Counted from the stretch's first letter, positions 37,346-46,063 are shown. The stretch is DNA of 64,000 nucleotides from Aestuariibaculum sediminum (GCF_014596945.1 NZ_JACVXB010000004.1:124001-188000), one strand, 5' to 3'. Numbers and translations: made by a program. The notes: generated by a model from the letters alone, not told the origin.

Positions 37346-39250
37346 TTATAAACTATTCAAATATTGAAATAAATTGTCGTCGTTTTGTAAACCTAGTTTT
37401 CTCTTTAATCTATAACGTGCAGTTTCTACACTTCTGGGGGTAATATTTATTAGTTGGGCAACTTCCTTGGTTTTTAAATTAAGTAATAAATAAGTACAAT
37501 GTTTAATGTCGTTTACAGATAAATTGGGAGCTACATCGTTTAATTTCTTTAGAAATCCAGGTCTAGTTTTTTCAAATTGAAATTTGAAATCTTCCCATAT
37601 TTCATCTTCTGTTATAATTGATTTTAATTGTTTCTGAATATTTATTACTTCTTTAACTGGCACAGCCGTTGAAGTATCTATAGTTTTGGAAATGTCTTTT
37701 ATTAAATTATCAATAGCGTCTTTATAAGTAGATATTTTTAGAACTCTAGCGAAAAGAGTTCTTTCGTTATGTTCCAAGAGTTTTGTTATTTCATTATTTT
37801 TTTCGTTTAAACTGTTGTTTTGGTTTTCAATTTCTTTTACACTCTTCTGCAGCTTTTGATTTAATGTTTTTATAACCTTATAATTTTTTAGGTTTTTACG
37901 AATTTGAAGAAGAAACAGTAAGAGAATGATAAGTAAGATAACCAGACCAAAATTAAAAATTCGCTGAAATGATAACTTATTTTTAGATATTTTTTCATTC
38001 ATTTCAAGTGTCGCCAGACGATAGTTTTTAGATTTTAATTCTAATAGCGTATTTGTTTTTAAATCTTTCAGGGCCTGATTGTTTAAATTTCTAGTCGTTA
38101 AATTTCTGGATTGTAGCATTAATAATCTTAACTGCTCAACTTCTTGAGTTTTATTTAATATTTGCCTAATCCATATTTTTCGTTCTAAAGCCATTTCATA
38201 ATCGATACTACCTTTTTCTGAAAGAGAGAGTGATTTATCTAAATACGCATCTGCTTTTTTGAAATTGTTATCATGATCTAATTGGAAGTAAGCCCAACCA
38301 GCATAGGCGTAATCTTCGGCTAACGAGTCTTGATTTTCTTTGTCAGACTCAACGGTTTTTAGATAATATTCAACAGCTTTTTGAAAATTACCAATTTCAA
38401 AATATTGATGCCCAATCAGCCTATAGGCTAAACTTAAATTGTGCATACCAAAAGATTTTCTTGCCTCGATACTTTTTAGAAAATTTTTAATGTATAGGCT
38501 GCTGTCATCGTGTAATAATTTTTGAATTAAAGCATATACTTCGTAATTATTGGCAAGTTCGTATAAAAAGCCATTATTGGTATTATTTTCTAAGCAAACC
38601 GACATTATTCTATTGGCTTCTTCAAAATCTTTTAGGTGTGTGTAAGCATAAGCTAAATTTTCGTATACTCGAGAATGGTAATAAGTCCATTTATATTTAT
38701 TTAAGTCTTCCAGAATAGATAAAATTTCTTCTTTTTTTTCCTTTGGAGAATTAGCTATTGCGGTCGCAGAAATTCCGTAAACTAAGGCGTACCGTTCTAA
38801 TTCCATATCATTTGAAAAGCAATATTCAAAACTTTTTCTTACGTGTTCCTCTACCTTAGTATAATTATCGTACCTATGGTTAGTGTAAGCGGAAAGGATA
38901 TCAATTTCTGCCATTAGCTTGTACAGCTTTTTTTCTTTAAGCTCGTCGTAAATGGAATCGAATGAATGTAAGGATTCTGGGTTACTTTCCTTTAAAAACT
39001 CTGCTTTATTTTGATAAAATTTAGAATAAATTCGTGCGTACTTATCATCTATCTTATTGAGGTTTTTAGCGGCGGTCGTTAATAAATTGACATTACTATA
39101 TTCAATTTTTTTGATATTTCGTATTGCATTTTTTAACTCGTTCGAAAGTTCTATATGGTTGTCAAATGTATTTTCTATTATCTTTTCATTTTGACAGCTA
39201 ATGACAAATATAAAGGATAAGAAAAATAGAATATGTCTATATATATTCAT
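37346..39250 (-). CDS. TPR-repeat lipoprotein-anchored regulator with C-terminal LuxR-type HTH
   Basis: 634 residues from the ATG at 39250. The open frame extends to 39472, but that would overlap the FMN reductase gene, while MNIYRHILFFLSFIFVISC gives a perfect lipoprotein-type leader. Tetratricopeptide repeats fill ~60-440 (for example LAYRLIGHQYFEIGNFQKAV). One membrane helix (~510-530, VILLIILLLFLLQI) is followed by a coiled coil (~535-570). A LuxR/GerE-type HTH closes the protein (KTKEVAQLINITPRSVETAR). Such proteins sense envelope signals by the TPR part and bind DNA inside. The target is unknown; the divergent redox operon is one candidate. Confidence 0.85.
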   Translation of the reverse strand: MNIYRHILFFLSFIFVISCQNEKIIENTFDNHIELSNELKNAIRNIKKIEYSNVNLLTTAAKNLNKIDDKYARIYSKFYQNKAEFLKESNPESLHSFDSIYDELKEKKLYKLMAEIDILSAYTNHRYDNYTKVEEHVRKSFEYCFSNDMELERYALVYGISATAIANSPKEKKEEILSILEDLNKYKWTYYHSRVYENLAYAYTHLKDFEEANRIMSVCLENNTNNGFLYELANNYEVYALIQKLLHDDSSLYIKNFLKSIEARKSFGMHNLSLAYRLIGHQYFEIGNFQKAVEYYLKTVESDKENQDSLAEDYAYAGWAYFQLDHDNNFKKADAYLDKSLSLSEKGSIDYEMALERKIWIRQILNKTQEVEQLRLLMLQSRNLTTRNLNNQALKDLKTNTLLELKSKNYRLATLEMNEKISKNKLSFQRIFNFGLVILLIILLLFLLQIRKNLKNYKVIKTLNQKLQKSVKEIENQNNSLNEKNNEITKLLEHNERTLFARVLKISTYKDAIDNLIKDISKTIDTSTAVPVKEVINIQKQLKSIITEDEIWEDFKFQFEKTRPGFLKKLNDVAPNLSVNDIKHCTYLLLNLKTKEVAQLINITPRSVETARYRLKRKLGLQNDDNLFQYLNSL

Positions 39251-39358
39251 TCTATAATTAGTTAAAGATATTATTTTTTTGGTCTGCGTTAAATTTATAA
39301 AAACTAGCAATAACATTAAAAGAAAGTTAATGAATAAAATTACATGGAAATAGTTTCC

Positions 39359-39389
39359 TTGGAAAATAAAAATTTTTATTGTATCTTTG
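39359..39389 (+). promoter_or_regulatory. Bacteroidota-type promoter of the FMN reductase operon
   Basis: TTG at 39359-39361, a 20-bp spacer and TATCTTTG at 39382-39389 match the consensus. It lies 30 bp before the ATG at 39420. Confidence 0.75.
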
Positions 39390-39419
39390 AATATAAATAA
39401 TAAAACATAGAAGTAAGAG

Positions 39420-39965
39420 ATGAAACAAATTGTAGCTTTCGCAGGATCTAATAGTAAAAATTCTATAAACAAACAATTGGTTACCTATGCAGCAAGCTTA
39501 GTTGATAATGCCAATGTAAACATTCTGGATTTAAATGATTTCCTGCTGCCTTTATACGGAATAGATTATGAAAATGAGCATGGAATACCAGATAATGCCT
39601 ATAAATTTTTAGAATTAATTAAAAACTCTGATGGTATTTTATTGTCGTTGGCTGAGCACAATGGGGCTTATACTACAGTTTTTAAAAATTTATTTGACTG
39701 GATGTCGCGAATTGAAGGCAAAACCTTTTTCGATAAGCCGATGTTGTTAATGGCTACTTCTCCTGGAGGTCGAGGCGGTTTGTCTGTTTTAGGAATAGCG
39801 CAAGATCGTTTTCCTCGTCATAATGCTAACATTATAGACGTTTTCTCACTGCCTTTTTTTAAGGATAATTTTGAAAATGATAAAATTACAGATGAAGAAT
39901 TGAATTCTAAATTGGTAGATGCCGTGAAACAATTGGAAAACGCAATGCAAGAACAAAGCGTATAA
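39420..39965 (+). CDS. NADPH-dependent FMN reductase-family flavoprotein
   Basis: 181 residues, the usual length. Flavodoxin-like fold: the phosphate-binding loop is FAGSNSKNSINKQL near the N terminus, AEHNGAYTTVFKNLFDWMSR marks the flavin-binding and dimer region, and ATSPGGRGG the third loop. It probably reduces FMN, quinones or azo compounds with NAD(P)H in the cytoplasm. It starts an operon with a MarR regulator (31 bp) and a pirin (25 bp), a common redox-stress arrangement; the MarR protein is the likely repressor. Confidence 0.9.
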   Translation: MKQIVAFAGSNSKNSINKQLVTYAASLVDNANVNILDLNDFLLPLYGIDYENEHGIPDNAYKFLELIKNSDGILLSLAEHNGAYTTVFKNLFDWMSRIEGKTFFDKPMLLMATSPGGRGGLSVLGIAQDRFPRHNANIIDVFSLPFFKDNFENDKITDEELNSKLVDAVKQLENAMQEQSV

Positions 39966-39996
39966 TAATGAAGATTTGCTATAAAAATAAGCAGGT

Positions 39997-40434
39997 ATGG
40001 GAGATTTAGCTAAGGAAATAAAATCCAAATTTGTGAGTCAAAAACAAAAGGCTCTTATAAATATTTTGTTTACCGCCAGTTGGATAACAAGTTGCCAAAA
40101 TGAATTTTTTAAGCCATTTGGTATTTCGCCACAGCAATTTAATATTTTACGTATTCTTCGCGGAGCTTCTGAGCCATTAAACGTGAAGATTATAAAAGAT
40201 AGAATGATTGACCGGGCTCCTAACGCCACTAGGTTAATGGATAAATTATGTGCAAAACAATTAATTGAACGTTTACCATGTGCCCATGATAGACGGGTTG
40301 TTAAAATAGCTATAACAAAAAAAGGATTACAGTTGTTAGAATCTATCCCAGATGATTTTAATACGAATTTAATAAAAGACCTCAATGAATCCGAAGCAAA
40401 GCAATTAAGTGATTTGTTGGATAAAATGAGGTAA
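39997..40434 (+). CDS. MarR-family transcriptional regulator
   Basis: 145 residues. A winged helix-turn-helix is seen from SPQQFNILRILRGASEPLNV through the recognition helix MIDRAPNATRLMDKLCAKQL to the wing CAHDRRVVKIAITKKG, with dimer helices at both ends. MarR proteins repress nearby redox or efflux genes and release DNA when they bind phenolics or are oxidised. Cys at the wing and in ITSCQNEF could be redox-active. It lies between the FMN reductase and pirin genes and probably controls both. Confidence 0.9.
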   Translation: MGDLAKEIKSKFVSQKQKALINILFTASWITSCQNEFFKPFGISPQQFNILRILRGASEPLNVKIIKDRMIDRAPNATRLMDKLCAKQLIERLPCAHDRRVVKIAITKKGLQLLESIPDDFNTNLIKDLNESEAKQLSDLLDKMR

Positions 40435-40459
40435 ACACAAACAAAGAAAGGACATTAAA

Positions 40460-41182
40460 ATGAAAACAATAATTCATAAATCAGATAGTAGAGGATTTGC
40501 AAATCATGGTTGGTTACAAGCTAATCACTCTTTTAGTTTTGCTGGATTTTACAATCCTGAAAAAGTTCATTTTGGGGCTTTAAGGGTTTTGAATGATGAT
40601 ATGATAGCGCCTAAAATGGGTTTCGGAACGCATCCACACGATAACATGGAAATTATTACCATTCCTTTAAAAGGCGTGCTTAAACATAGAGATTCTATGC
40701 ATAACGAATGGCAACAAGTTTTACCAGGGGAGGTACAAGTGATGTCGGCTGGTAGTGGTGTACAACATTCTGAAATTAACGGGTCTAATGATGAGCATTT
40801 AGGTTTGTTTCAAATCTGGATATTTCCGAATAAACAACAAGTTACACCGCGCTACGATCAGAAAGCGTTTGATGCATCAGAACGAAAAAATAAATTGCAA
40901 ACGCTAGTGACTTCAATAGATGAAAATCATGAGGACAGTTTAAAAATTCATCAGGATGCAGTATTATCAAGAATTGATTTAGACAAAGGAAAAACCTTCA
41001 ATTATACATTAAAAAGCGAAAAACATGGTGTTTACGTTATGACTATTTTTGGAGAAGTATTAATTGATGGAAAACAATTAGAAACGCGAGATGCCGTAGG
41101 AGTATCAGAAACAAAATCGTTCGATATAGAGGCCAAAGATGATTCCAGTCTTTTATTTATTGAAGTTCCTATGGAATTTTAA
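40460..41182 (+). CDS. Pirin-family bicupin (quercetin 2,3-dioxygenase-like)
   Basis: 240 residues with the pirin N terminus (RGFANHGWLQANHSFSFAGF). Metal ligands are His58 and His60 (GTHPHDNMEII), His103 and Glu105 (VQHSE), with the same spacing as in human pirin. The second cupin lacks a full ligand set, as usual. Members oxidise flavonols such as quercetin in vitro; the physiological role here is likely redox or electrophile defence given the neighbours. A strong terminator follows at 41213-41230. Confidence 0.92.
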   Translation: MKTIIHKSDSRGFANHGWLQANHSFSFAGFYNPEKVHFGALRVLNDDMIAPKMGFGTHPHDNMEIITIPLKGVLKHRDSMHNEWQQVLPGEVQVMSAGSGVQHSEINGSNDEHLGLFQIWIFPNKQQVTPRYDQKAFDASERKNKLQTLVTSIDENHEDSLKIHQDAVLSRIDLDKGKTFNYTLKSEKHGVYVMTIFGEVLIDGKQLETRDAVGVSETKSFDIEAKDDSSLLFIEVPMEF

Positions 41183-41212
41183 AAAAAAGGAACTGATTTA
41201 AAAACAGAAAAA

Positions 41213-41230
41213 AGCACTCACATGAGTGCT
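41213..41230 (+). terminator. Terminator after the pirin gene
   Basis: AGCACTCA (41213-41220) and TGAGTGCT (41223-41230) form a perfect 8-bp stem with a 2-nt apex, followed by seven T residues. Confidence 0.88.
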
Positions 41231-41265
41231 TTTTTTATGTAAACTTTCAAGAATATAAAGCACCA

Positions 41266-41292
41266 CTAATAGTAAGTATATCGTCTCACTTT
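41266..41292 (-). repeat. Remnant copy of the GAPDH 3' end (att-like repeat, left copy)
   Basis: Read on the - strand, 27 nt encode K-V-R-R-Y-T-Y-Y-stop, exactly the C terminus of the GAPDH at 42059-43507. The two copies differ at four bases, all third positions, all synonymous (including TAG against TAA). Upstream and downstream flanks do not match. The 17-nt core 41276-41292 is identical to 42069-42085. Confidence 0.85.
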
Positions 41293-41331
41293 GGTAAAGC
41301 GTTGGGTTTTGATTATTGTAAAATATGTTTT

Positions 41332-41856
41332 TTATTTTTCAAGTAATTCTTTAATCATTTTTGGAACTTCTTTTTCGGGAGTTGGAAAATTGTGCAGTTC
41401 TTTGTTTTTGTATATATTAAAGTTAGATTTAGCTAAAATTTCATTTCCATCCGGAGAAATAAATAATATTTCAAGTTCGTCAAGAATCTTTTTAAAATCC
41501 CACCTCCATTTGTCTTTATATTCAACAATCAAGTCAAAGTCTATTGGTTCATCTCCTTTCTTTCCAATTATAGCCTTAATACCATATCTCTCTAATTCTT
41601 GTTTTATTATTGTGTCGGTATTTCCAATAACTTTAGTTTTTTCAGGCTCATCGTCGATTGGAGGAACGTAACCACCGTATTGAAATTTTCCAAATTTGAA
41701 TTTTATGTATTCAGAATCTTCTGAAGATATTATGTAGGCTTTTTTAAAGTTGTCTTTGTTTTGATTAGAATATTTTATTGTATTGATAGTTCCCTTGCAA
41801 CCATTTAAAATAATAGTTACAAAGATTAGACTTAAGAGTATTATAGTTTTCTTCAT
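41332..41856 (-). CDS. Small lipoprotein of unknown function, possible cargo of a GAPDH-end cassette
   Basis: 174 residues from the ATG at 41856 (the frame also has a TTG two codons earlier). The lipoprotein leader is MKKTIILLSLIFVTIILNGC. After that it is rich in Lys/Glu/Asp/Ile, with YGGYVPPIDDEPEKTKV, DTIIKQELERYGIKA and FDLIVEYKDKWRWD, patterns seen in small envelope lipoproteins that share a beta-alpha fold. I do not recognise a named family. It lies between two copies of the GAPDH 3' end, which marks it as a likely acquired gene. Confidence 0.7.
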   Translation of the reverse strand: MKKTIILLSLIFVTIILNGCKGTINTIKYSNQNKDNFKKAYIISSEDSEYIKFKFGKFQYGGYVPPIDDEPEKTKVIGNTDTIIKQELERYGIKAIIGKKGDEPIDFDLIVEYKDKWRWDFKKILDELEILFISPDGNEILAKSNFNIYKNKELHNFPTPEKEVPKMIKELLEK

Positions 41857-41980
41857 TTGCAATTTTTTATGTGAGCAAATATATATTTAATTGAAGGATC
41901 TTAAAGCTAGAGGCAATAATAATAGTAGGATTTTTTTAGTAGAGATATAAATAGGGAGAGATAATAAATTAAAATAAAAA

Positions 41981-42036
41981 AACCACTTAAAATTAACCGT
42001 CTATTTATTCTTATAAACGGCTTGTTTTAAGTGGTT
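41981..42036 (-). terminator. Terminator after the GAPDH gene
   Basis: Arms AACCACTTAAAA (41981-41992) and TTTTAAGTGGTT (42025-42036) are perfectly complementary, with an inner CCGT/ACGG pairing. On the - strand it is followed by a T-rich run. It lies within the segment bounded by the two GAPDH tail copies. Confidence 0.8.
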
Positions 42037-42058
42037 CAAAGATTATTTTTTGATATCT

Positions 42059-42085
42059 TTAGTAATACGTATATCGTCTCACTTT
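42059..42085 (-). repeat. GAPDH 3' end (att-like repeat, right copy, within the gene)
   Basis: The functional gene end, with the last eight codons and stop duplicated at 41266-41292. The offset between copies is 793 bp. Confidence 0.85.
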
Positions 42086-43507
42086 AGCAATGTATTTTGC
42101 TAATCGAATAACTTGCTGACTGTAACCATATTCGTTATCGTACCACACGTAGATTATAGCATTTTTACCATCTTTACGTACAATAGTTGCTTTACTATCG
42201 AAAATGGAAGGTGCCGAACACCCAACAATGTCGGTAGATACTAGCTCGTCACTCAATTCATATTTTATTTGTTCCACTAAATCACCTTCAAGTGCATGCT
42301 TTTTAATGGTTGCATTTAATGCCTCTAATGAGGTCTTGTTATTTAATTCAAGATTTAAAATGGCTAAAGATCCATTTGGTACTGGTACTCGAATGGCATT
42401 CGAAGTTAACTTGCCTTCTAATTTTGGTAATGCTTTAGCTACGGCACTTCCTGCTCCAGTTTCGGTAATTACCATATTTAAAGCTGCGGCTCGACCACGA
42501 CGGTATTTATTATGGAAATTATCAACTAAATTCTGGTCGTTTGTATAGGCGTGAATCGTTTCTAGATGGCCGTTTTTAATTTCGTAAGTATCCTCAATAA
42601 CTTTTAATACAGGTGTGATAGCGTTTGTAGTACATGAAGCAGCTGAGAATATATCAATGGTATCCGGATTATATTCTAAATGATTAACGCCATGAACAAT
42701 ATTAGGTATACCTTTTCCTGGGGCTGTTAATAACACTTTACTAACGCCTCTTGATTTTAAATGTCTGCTTAAAGCTTCTTGGTCTCTAAATACTCCCGTA
42801 TTATCTATAATTAATGCATTATTGATACCAAATTTGGTATAATCAATTTCTTCAGGGGTATTTGCCGAAATTATTTTTACTGTAGTACCATTGATATTAA
42901 GTGCTATATTTTTCGCGTCAACAGATACGGTTCCTGAAAATTCGCCGTGTACAGAGTCGTTTCGTAATAAGGCTGCTCTTTTTTCTAAAACTTGGGTATC
43001 AACAGCGCCACGAGTTACAATAGCTCTCAGTCTTAATTGGCTGCCTTTACCAGTACGGGCTAATATTTCACGAGCAACTAAGCGTCCAATTCTTCCAAAA
43101 CCATAAAGAACTACGTCTTTTGGTAGTAAGGCACTTTTTTTATTCGCACCTTTTAATTTTTCAGCAATAAAACTACTGGCGTTGTTATAATTGGTATCTT
43201 CTATATGATACTCGTAAGTTAATTTACCAATATCTAATTTAGAAGGCGCAATGTCAAGCGATTTTATCGCCTGTGCAATTTCAACAGAGTCGAAAATCGA
43301 AATGGGTTTTTCAACAAATTTACCTGCGTATTCGTGCAAATTTAAAATTTGACTCACATTTCTGTCAATTAATTGATTGCGAAACAAAACCAGTTCGATG
43401 GATTTGTCGTACCACAGGTCGCTAACAATTTTAATAAATTCAACAGTGGCTCGTCTGCGGTCGGCTTGAAAAGCTAATTCCTTTTCGTAGTTTTTGTTTA
43501 AAGACAT
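42059..43507 (-). CDS. gap: Glyceraldehyde-3-phosphate dehydrogenase with long N-terminal extension
   Basis: 482 residues against about 335 for a standard type I GAPDH. Residues 1-~125 are an extra helical region (LAFQADRRRATVEFIKIVSD, KPISIFDSVEIAQAIK). The NAD-binding fold starts at VLYGFGRIGRLVAREILAR. Catalytic Cys292 lies in SAASCTTNAITPVLK, with HAYTNDQNLVDN (catalytic His), YRRGRAAALNMV and AIRVPVPNGSLAIL. It oxidises glyceraldehyde-3-phosphate in glycolysis, or runs in reverse for gluconeogenesis. I recall such extended forms as a second GAPDH in Bacteroidota. Its last eight codons are repeated downstream at 41266-41292. Confidence 0.93.
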   Translation of the reverse strand: MSLNKNYEKELAFQADRRRATVEFIKIVSDLWYDKSIELVLFRNQLIDRNVSQILNLHEYAGKFVEKPISIFDSVEIAQAIKSLDIAPSKLDIGKLTYEYHIEDTNYNNASSFIAEKLKGANKKSALLPKDVVLYGFGRIGRLVAREILARTGKGSQLRLRAIVTRGAVDTQVLEKRAALLRNDSVHGEFSGTVSVDAKNIALNINGTTVKIISANTPEEIDYTKFGINNALIIDNTGVFRDQEALSRHLKSRGVSKVLLTAPGKGIPNIVHGVNHLEYNPDTIDIFSAASCTTNAITPVLKVIEDTYEIKNGHLETIHAYTNDQNLVDNFHNKYRRGRAAALNMVITETGAGSAVAKALPKLEGKLTSNAIRVPVPNGSLAILNLELNNKTSLEALNATIKKHALEGDLVEQIKYELSDELVSTDIVGCSAPSIFDSKATIVRKDGKNAIIYVWYDNEYGYSQQVIRLAKYIAKVRRYTYY

Positions 43508-43590
43508 GTCTTTATATCGTTTAGTTTAAAAAATGGTTCAGCAAAAGTATCATATTTCAAACGTTTTCGTAACGGGTTTTAACAAAAAAA

Positions 43591-43623
43591 TAACCTCTTA
43601 AAAACAGATGTTATAAGAGGTTA
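43591..43623 (-). terminator. Terminator after the DegP-type protease gene
   Basis: Arms TAACCTCTTA (43591-43600) and TAAGAGGTTA (43614-43623) pair perfectly. On the - strand a run of seven T residues follows. Confidence 0.85.
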
Positions 43624-43647
43624 TTTGACATTTATTGTTTTTGTTAA

Positions 43648-45054
43648 TTATCTAAAATTATAGCGTTCTTTTTCTCCTTTAGTATTTATTAATTCAATTC
43701 GCAAAGGTTCATAAGACGAACGATTTTTTATAGCTTGCTGGGCATCTTCTACAGAATGTATTTTAACATCATTAATTGATGTAATAATTGAGCCTTCTTC
43801 AACACCGTTTTTCTTCCAGTAGGCCTCGTATTCTTTATTAAGTTCAATAATTTTTATACCGTTATCAGCTTTTAAAGGTTTTAAATCTTCTTTTTTAGCA
43901 TTTTTTACACGACCAACTAAAGGTAGGGTTAAGGTTTCATTTCTGGTTAAAGTTACCTTAACGTTTTTAATTTCTCCATCTCGCGATATTTTTAATTCCA
44001 CAACATCATTTACACGTCGGGCACCAATATGACCAGTTAAATCAGAAAATTTAGAAACTTTAATTTGATCTATTTCCTTAATGATGTCACCTTCTTTAAT
44101 TCCTGCTTTTTCAGCACCAGAGTCTTCTACAACGCTGGCAACATAAATACCCTCGGTATCGTTAACACCTAATTCCTCAGAAACTTCACTGTTAAGCGCA
44201 CCGCCCGAAATACCTAAGATACCATTTTGTACATTACCATACTCCATAATATCTTCGATAACGCGTCGCGCAATATTACTTGGTACGGCAAACGAGTAGC
44301 CAATGTACGATCCGGTTTGCGATGAAATAGCGGTGTTAATACCAATTAATTCACCATTAGTGTTTACCAATGCACCACCCGAATTCCCAGGGTTTACAGC
44401 GGCATCGGTTTGAATAAATGATTGTGTTGATTTTCCTGAAAGGTCTCTGGCCTTCGCACTTATAATACCCGCAGTGACTGTAGAAGTTAAGTTAAAAGGA
44501 TTACCAACAGCTAAAACCCACTCACCAATTCTAGCTTGATCGGAATCGGCAAAAGTGACATAAGGTAATTCCTCCTCGGCATCAATTTTAAGTAAAGCAA
44601 TATCTGTTTTTGGGTCTGTGCCTACTATTTCTGCTTCGTACGTTTTATTATTATTTAGAGTAACTGACAGTTGGTCAGAATTATTTATAACATGGTTGTT
44701 GGTAATAATGTATCCATCGGCATTAATAATAACACCAGATCCCGTTCCCATTTGGGTGCGTTGTGGACTTCTTCCGAAGAAAAAATCTTCAAATGTCATC
44801 TGACCAGAACTAATTGATACATTTTTAACGTGAACTACGGCGTTTACAGCATTTTCTGCGGCAATGGTAAAATCTGGCGCATCTTCAGCATTTTTAAATA
44901 AGTTATTGACATTGCTGGCAGGTAAAAAAGCTGGGTTTGAGTCTGCAGTCGTAATTTGAACTTTATTTTCAGGTTCTAAAAAAAGCTTGTAGGCACCAAG
45001 AGTAATTGCGCCTCCTAAAGCAGAAACTAGTACTAATGAGAAAATCTTCTTCAT
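43648..45054 (-). CDS. DegP/DegQ-type (Do) periplasmic serine protease
   Basis: 468 residues from the ATG at 45054, preferred over an in-frame TTG at 45063 because MKKIFSLVLVSALGGAITLG forms a clean signal anchor. The trypsin-like domain has His121 (TNNHVIN), Asp151 (DPKTDIALL) and Ser225 (NPGNSGGAL). Two PDZ domains follow (~265-360 and ~375-465, GIYVASVVEDSGAEKAGIKE and GSIITSINDVKI). It degrades or refolds damaged envelope proteins. Its upstream region is shared with the divergent dapF promoter. Confidence 0.95.
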   Translation of the reverse strand: MKKIFSLVLVSALGGAITLGAYKLFLEPENKVQITTADSNPAFLPASNVNNLFKNAEDAPDFTIAAENAVNAVVHVKNVSISSGQMTFEDFFFGRSPQRTQMGTGSGVIINADGYIITNNHVINNSDQLSVTLNNNKTYEAEIVGTDPKTDIALLKIDAEEELPYVTFADSDQARIGEWVLAVGNPFNLTSTVTAGIISAKARDLSGKSTQSFIQTDAAVNPGNSGGALVNTNGELIGINTAISSQTGSYIGYSFAVPSNIARRVIEDIMEYGNVQNGILGISGGALNSEVSEELGVNDTEGIYVASVVEDSGAEKAGIKEGDIIKEIDQIKVSKFSDLTGHIGARRVNDVVELKISRDGEIKNVKVTLTRNETLTLPLVGRVKNAKKEDLKPLKADNGIKIIELNKEYEAYWKKNGVEEGSIITSINDVKIHSVEDAQQAIKNRSSYEPLRIELINTKGEKERYNFR

Positions 45055-45272
45055 AATGATCAACTATTTTTATTTATTATTAAAATGACAGTCAATTTAT
45101 TCAAAATGTAATATTTGATACTTAAAATTAATTATTGAATAATATTGATGTTAATATTTTGCTCTTATAACGATTAAAATTAACTAATTATTGAATGTTT
45201 TCTTTCGTTTTAACGATTTTTAACGTCTGTTTTAACTCGGGTTTAACAGGTGTAAAAACGGTTAATTATTCC

Positions 45273-45280
45273 TATCTTTG
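45273..45280 (+). promoter_or_regulatory. -7 promoter element of the dapF operon
   Basis: TATCTTTG lies 9 bp before the ATG at 45290, giving a very short or absent leader. An in-frame TTG at 45278 lies inside this element and so cannot be the start codon. Confidence 0.7.
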
Positions 45281-45289
45281 CGCTCAATT

Positions 45290-46063
45290 ATGCAACAGAC
45301 TTTTTACAAATATCAAGGAACAGGAAACGATTTTGTGATGATTGATAATCGTCAGCAAACGTTTAACAAAAAAGATACCAAACGCGTTGCTTTTTTATGT
45401 GACAGACGTTTTGGCATAGGTGCGGATGGATTAATTTTATTAGAAAATCATCCAGATTTAGATTTTAAGATGGTGTATTATAATGCCGATGGAAATGAAA
45501 GCACCATGTGCGGTAATGGAGGGCGCTGTTTAGTCGCTTTTGCAAAAGATCTTGGCGTTATAAAGGATAAAGCGGTTTTCGAAGCTATTGATGGTTTACA
45601 TCATGCTGAGATAAAGGATGGTATTGTAAAACTTCAGATGCTCGATGTAGAAAACGTAGAGGAGTATGATAAACACGTATTTTTAAATACTGGTTCTCCT
45701 CATCATGTTCAATTTGAAGAACAAATAGAAGATTTTGATATTAAATCGAAGGGGTCTCAAATACGTTATGGTGCTCCGTATAATCAGGCTGGTACCAATG
45801 TTAATTTTGTAAAGAAAATTAATGAAGATACCTTTAGAGTACGTACATACGAGCGTGGGGTAGAAGACGAAACTTTATCATGTGGTACTGGCGTTACAGC
45901 AGTGGCTATCGCTATGCATACTTTAAAACAAACCAATAATACACTTATAAATCTTAATGTTGAAGGCGGTAAATTGCAGGTTTGTTTTGATGCCGAAAAT
46001 AAGCTATATAAAAATGTATGGCTTATAGGGCCGGCAACCTATGTTTTTAAAGGAACCATATGA
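45290..46063 (+). CDS. dapF: Diaminopimelate epimerase
   Basis: 257 residues from the ATG at 45290; the TTG twelve bases earlier overlaps the promoter. The two active-site cysteines are Cys74 (ESTMCGNGGRC) and Cys198 (ETLSCGTGVTA). The N terminus YKYQGTGNDFVMIDNRQ also matches the family. It converts LL- to meso-diaminopimelate for lysine and peptidoglycan in the cytoplasm. Its stop overlaps the ATG of the next gene by four bases, so it heads an operon with the acetyltransferase and mltG. The other lysine-pathway gene here is dapA at 61967. Confidence 0.97.
   Translation: MQQTFYKYQGTGNDFVMIDNRQQTFNKKDTKRVAFLCDRRFGIGADGLILLENHPDLDFKMVYYNADGNESTMCGNGGRCLVAFAKDLGVIKDKAVFEAIDGLHHAEIKDGIVKLQMLDVENVEEYDKHVFLNTGSPHHVQFEEQIEDFDIKSKGSQIRYGAPYNQAGTNVNFVKKINEDTFRVRTYERGVEDETLSCGTGVTAVAIAMHTLKQTNNTLINLNVEGGKLQVCFDAENKLYKNVWLIGPATYVFKGTI

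Noticed and set aside
41291-41671. 126-codon + strand frame opposite the cassette lipoprotein
   Set aside because: It is the reverse frame of a lipoprotein with a clear leader. Its composition is Ser/Ile/Phe-rich, as expected for an antisense shadow.
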